Positions 43,444 through 45,714 of a DNA stretch of 45,714 bases are shown here, piece by piece. Numbering within the stretch: position 1 is the stretch's first letter; each line of letters starts with the position of its first letter. The stretch lies in the NCBI GenBank assembly GCA_021736945.1, contig JAIPEX010000004.1, positions 1-45,714 on the forward strand, given 5' to 3'. Below the pieces are notes generated by a model, which did no database searches, was not told the DNA's origin, and saw only the letters and a program-made list of their open reading frames with translations. The position numbers and the translations under genes are program-made. The stretch comes from Halanaerobiales bacterium. Lineage in GTDB: Bacteria > Bacillota > Halanaerobiia > Halanaerobiales > M55B127.

Positions 43444-44046
43444 TTAATAACTCCCAACTATTTTTCTGTTTAACGCTTTAAGACAAGCCTTACCCACTGC
43501 TAATGGAAGGTCTTGATTAATATATGTAGATCCTAATAATCTTTCTTCCATCCCGTGTTCATTAAATAATGTAACCTGCACTATCACTATTTCGTCCCTT
43601 AATCCTGTTTTAAATACATTTTCAACTCTTAGTTTTCCAGGGAGCTTTATGTATTTTTCTAACATTTTAGCCATACCGCTAGCTGCTTTATACATTAATG
43701 GTTCATCAGGATAATCAGAACTTTGTCCTTCAAATATGTTATCATTAATTTTCAGTCGATAATGGCAAATAGGATTATTATTCTCTTTAAAAATTGAAAT
43801 TATTTCTAATCTATCAATATCATGTTTTTCTTCATTTTGTTCAAACTGTGCAATACTTATTTTTTTATGGTCTATATCTTTATCTTGATTTACTAAAATA
43901 ATAGTTTCTACATCTCTTACAATTCTTTTTGGATTACGTTTTTTGTCAGCTATGATATGTACTTCATCAATATCATCATTACCTGTTATTTTGCAAGAAA
44001 TTATTCCATCCAATTTATTAATTTTTTCAACTAAATCCTCGAACAT
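43444..44046 (-). CDS. Conserved protein of unknown function, two-part
   Basis: About 200 residues. The N-terminal ~70 residues have an ACT-like beta-alpha pattern (LDGIISCKITGNDDIDEVHI, RNPKRIVRDVET, IDHKKISIAQ). The C-terminal half carries strands and helices (YRLKINDNIFEGQSSDYPDE; LLGSTYINQDLPLAVGKACL) without known catalytic motifs. I recall similar proteins near cyclic di-GMP genes in clostridia but cannot confirm this. ATG 44046 follows GGGGGTAGAGAG and is preferred to ATG 44061, which lies upstream of that site. It sits between the HD-GYP gene and tatD. Confidence 0.65.
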   Translation of the reverse strand: MFEDLVEKINKLDGIISCKITGNDDIDEVHIIADKKRNPKRIVRDVETIILVNQDKDIDHKKISIAQFEQNEEKHDIDRLEIISIFKENNNPICHYRLKINDNIFEGQSSDYPDEPLMYKAASGMAKMLEKYIKLPGKLRVENVFKTGLRDEIVIVQVTLFNEHGMEERLLGSTYINQDLPLAVGKACLKALNRKIVGSY

Positions 44047-44079
44047 ACTCTCTACCCCCATTTAACATGATAATTACAT

Positions 44080-45336
44080 TTAAATATTTTTATCTTTAAA
44101 GCTCTCATCAAGCTCTCCGTTCTTAATAAGTTTAATAATTTCATCAGCTAATTCAGGATCAAACTGTTTTCCTGAACATCTCTCGAATTCTCTAATTGTC
44201 TCCTCTTTATTGAGAGCTTTTTTATAACTACGACCAGTAGTCATTACATCAAACGAATCACATATATTTAATATTCTGGAACCTAATGGAATTTCCTTTT
44301 CTTTAATTCCTTTAGGATAACCATTTCCATTATAAAATTCATGGTGATGGAGGATTATTTCAAGATCATCATTTAACATATCAATATCTTTTAATAGTTC
44401 ATAACCATATTTACTATGTTTTTTCATTTCTTTAAATTCTTCATCACTAAGTACATCTTCGCTTTTTAGAATTTCATCATCTACATATATTTTGCCTATA
44501 TCATGTATTTTAGCCATGTTTACAATTCTTTCTTTTTTACGTTGGTTTACATTTGCTGCATCGCAAAGTTTGTTAGTATATTTTGCTACTCTTTCACAAT
44601 GACCTTCTGTATAATGGTCTTTTGAATCAATAACCTTTAAGAAACTTTCTATTACTTGGGTGAATGAATTTAATAGTTGAATTCTTGAAAAGAAAAAATC
44701 TTTAACAATATAAATTAATATAATTACTAATAAGAAAAATAACTTACCAAATTGAGTATAGCTAAAATATAGTAATAAACCTAAAAAATAAGAAACAAAT
44801 ATATTTTTACTTAGTTCTGTTAAATAAACCATAAATGATATTTCTTGTTTTTCTTCAGATAAATTTATTACTATAAACAATAATAAATTATTTATAATAA
44901 AGTATACAATTGAAGCTATCAAAATAGATAATATAATATTATTATTAAAATAATCAACATAAAATATATTAAATATATATGCAGATATCCCTGCAGATAA
45001 ACCTAGCATAACCCTATTAAATATAAATTTATACCAGATTAATTTACCTTCTTTAAATTTCATGAACTTCACAGATCCCAAAGTGGCAATTATTATATTC
45101 CAAAATGGATTAAAAATAACTATAGCTGGAATTAAAGCAGGTAAAAAAATTGCTGTTTGCACTTTGGATTTATAATTATAGAACATGCTTAAATTCATTA
45201 ATATAATTAGAATTACAATAAAAAATATAATTTCAGTATCAAAAGTAAAACTATCAATTAAAACATAAGTATAATATAAAAACCAGCCATATAGTATATA
45301 TAATGAAATTAAAAATATTTTAGTATGTTTATTCAT
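44080..45336 (-). CDS. Membrane-bound HD-GYP phosphodiesterase
   Basis: 418 residues. Residues 1-215 contain about seven hydrophobic segments, a MASE-like sensor region. The C-terminal ~190 residues are an HD-GYP domain: HCERVAKYTNKL, the metal site AKIHDIGKIYV, HHHEFYNGNGYPKGI and RILNICDSFDVMTTGRSYKK. Such domains degrade cyclic di-GMP. AGGAGG precedes ATG 45336 by eight bases; the in-frame upstream extension to 45375 lacks such a site and would cross it. A 29-codon ORF lies 52 bases upstream in the same transcript. Confidence 0.88.
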   Translation of the reverse strand: MNKHTKIFLISLYILYGWFLYYTYVLIDSFTFDTEIIFFIVILIILMNLSMFYNYKSKVQTAIFLPALIPAIVIFNPFWNIIIATLGSVKFMKFKEGKLIWYKFIFNRVMLGLSAGISAYIFNIFYVDYFNNNIILSILIASIVYFIINNLLLFIVINLSEEKQEISFMVYLTELSKNIFVSYFLGLLLYFSYTQFGKLFFLLVIILIYIVKDFFFSRIQLLNSFTQVIESFLKVIDSKDHYTEGHCERVAKYTNKLCDAANVNQRKKERIVNMAKIHDIGKIYVDDEILKSEDVLSDEEFKEMKKHSKYGYELLKDIDMLNDDLEIILHHHEFYNGNGYPKGIKEKEIPLGSRILNICDSFDVMTTGRSYKKALNKEETIREFERCSGKQFDPELADEIIKLIKNGELDESFKDKNI

Positions 45337-45388
45337 ATAATTGATCCTCCTGCAAGAAAAAATATCTGATGGCATATATTTTATTACA

Positions 45389-45478
45389 TTAACCCCATAG
45401 TGAGGTATCTGCTAATACAGCAATAGTTGAAGCAAAAGTCATAATACCTGTTAATATAGCTACTAACCACTTCTTCAT
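45389..45478 (-). CDS. 29-residue secreted-peptide-like ORF
   Basis: MKKWLVAILTGIMTFASTIA and then VLADTSLWG. GGGAGG lies eight bases before ATG, so translation is likely. Residues 2-23 form an ideal signal peptide with VLA before Asp24, which would leave the hexapeptide DTSLWG. It is shaped like AgrD-type or other short autoinducer precursors, but has Ser rather than Cys and no AgrB gene in the window. It lies just upstream of the HD-GYP gene. It could equally be a leader ORF that tunes expression. Confidence 0.55.
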   Translation of the reverse strand: MKKWLVAILTGIMTFASTIAVLADTSLWG

Positions 45479-45605
45479 GATTATAGCCTCCCTTCGTCAT
45501 TAATTATTTTTAATGACTAAGCTATGTCACAACAAACGAAGGTCGGCTAAGCTCATTTATGTTAGGCTCATCTGTTATTACTTTGTAATTTTGTTATTAA
45601 TTATA
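45479..45605 (-). promoter_or_regulatory. Promoter and structured 5' leader of the HD-GYP operon
   Basis: TATAAT (minus strand, 45600-45605) with a weak -35 (TTTTTG, 16 bases away) gives a leader of about 115 bases. In it the ribosome binding site AAGGGAGG (45487-45494) can pair through CCTTC/GAAGG (45491-45495 with 45538-45542), enclosing a second hairpin GTCATTA/TAATGAC (45496-45502 with 45511-45517). Three related 10-base units (45516, 45546 and 45561) lie at multiples of 15 bases. No known riboswitch consensus, including cyclic di-GMP class I, was matched. Confidence 0.5.
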
Positions 45606-45714
45606 TGCCACCAGATATTAACAAAAAGTCTTCCTTTTTACTAATTCTTTACAAATTGCAAAAATCCTTTTTACAATTTCTTATATGTTTCCAATAATAG
45701 CAACTAAAAGGAAG

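Noticed and set aside
45479-45593. Cyclic di-GMP class I riboswitch ahead of the HD-GYP operon
   Set aside because: The conserved core bases of that class could not be found. Only generic pairing over the ribosome binding site is supported.

Overview
The window is AT-rich (very low GC) DNA from a Firmicutes-type bacterium, most likely an anaerobic clostridial or Halanaerobiales-like lineage. Reasons: Shine-Dalgarno sequences are strong (AGGAGG type), TTG starts are common, butyrate kinase is present, and the gene blocks match the oriC-side region of Bacillus (glmU-prs-ctc-pth-mfd-spoVB-mazG and tatD-rsmA-veg). The sporulation genes that sit in those blocks in Bacillus (spoVT, yabG, sspF) are absent here, which fits a non-sporulating relative. 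The lineage call is inference. Almost every gene is on the minus strand; bioY, a TSUP permease and manA are the exceptions.

Region by region. 1-248: two tandem strong promoters pointing out of the left edge, very probably of an rRNA operon. 249-11996: a housekeeping operon chain read leftward: exonuclease, glmU, prs, rplY, then pth, mfd, a SpoVB-type flippase, mazG and a D,D-carboxypeptidase. 12043-19370: an ECF S component, glnA, a MobA-like transferase, ispE, an M20 amidohydrolase and the kbl-tdh threonine-degradation pair. 19484-26194: biotin uptake (bioY), a PspC plus LiaF-like envelope-stress pair, a cation efflux protein, a TSUP permease, an ABC exporter and manA. 26226-31942: a phosphate cluster (phoU, pstB, phoR, phoP, a Na/Pi symporter) with a clear Pho-box-like promoter in front of pstB but no pstSCA. 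32009-33766: veg, ykuK-like, rsmA. 33868-38175: two LuxR-type regulators flanking a cyclase, a 2-hydroxyacid dehydrogenase and butyrate kinase.

38194-42239 is the most interesting part: a bacteriocin-like peptide export operon not usually found between tatD and rsmA. From its promoter it encodes two short precursors with double-glycine leaders, then a terminator-like hairpin, then a third peptide, then a C39-peptidase ABC exporter, an HlyD-type accessory protein and, 18 bases on, a GAF-LuxR regulator. The three peptides are related. Counting from the predicted cleavage points, all have glycines at core positions 19, 23 and 27 (GxxxGxxxG). The third starts its core with the same GPI as the second and has the same 35-residue core length, but lacks the double glycine, so it could be a non-exported partner or an immunity mimic. 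The first precursor can only start at an ATT codon. None of these peptide genes is long enough to be seen with a 60-codon cutoff.

42408-45605 is an operon with a structured 5' leader, a 29-residue secreted-peptide-like ORF, a membrane HD-GYP phosphodiesterase, an unknown conserved protein, tatD and a small acidic protein. No tRNA genes, CRISPR arrays or insertion sequences were seen, and no stretch over 300 bases lacks a gene once the small ORFs are counted.
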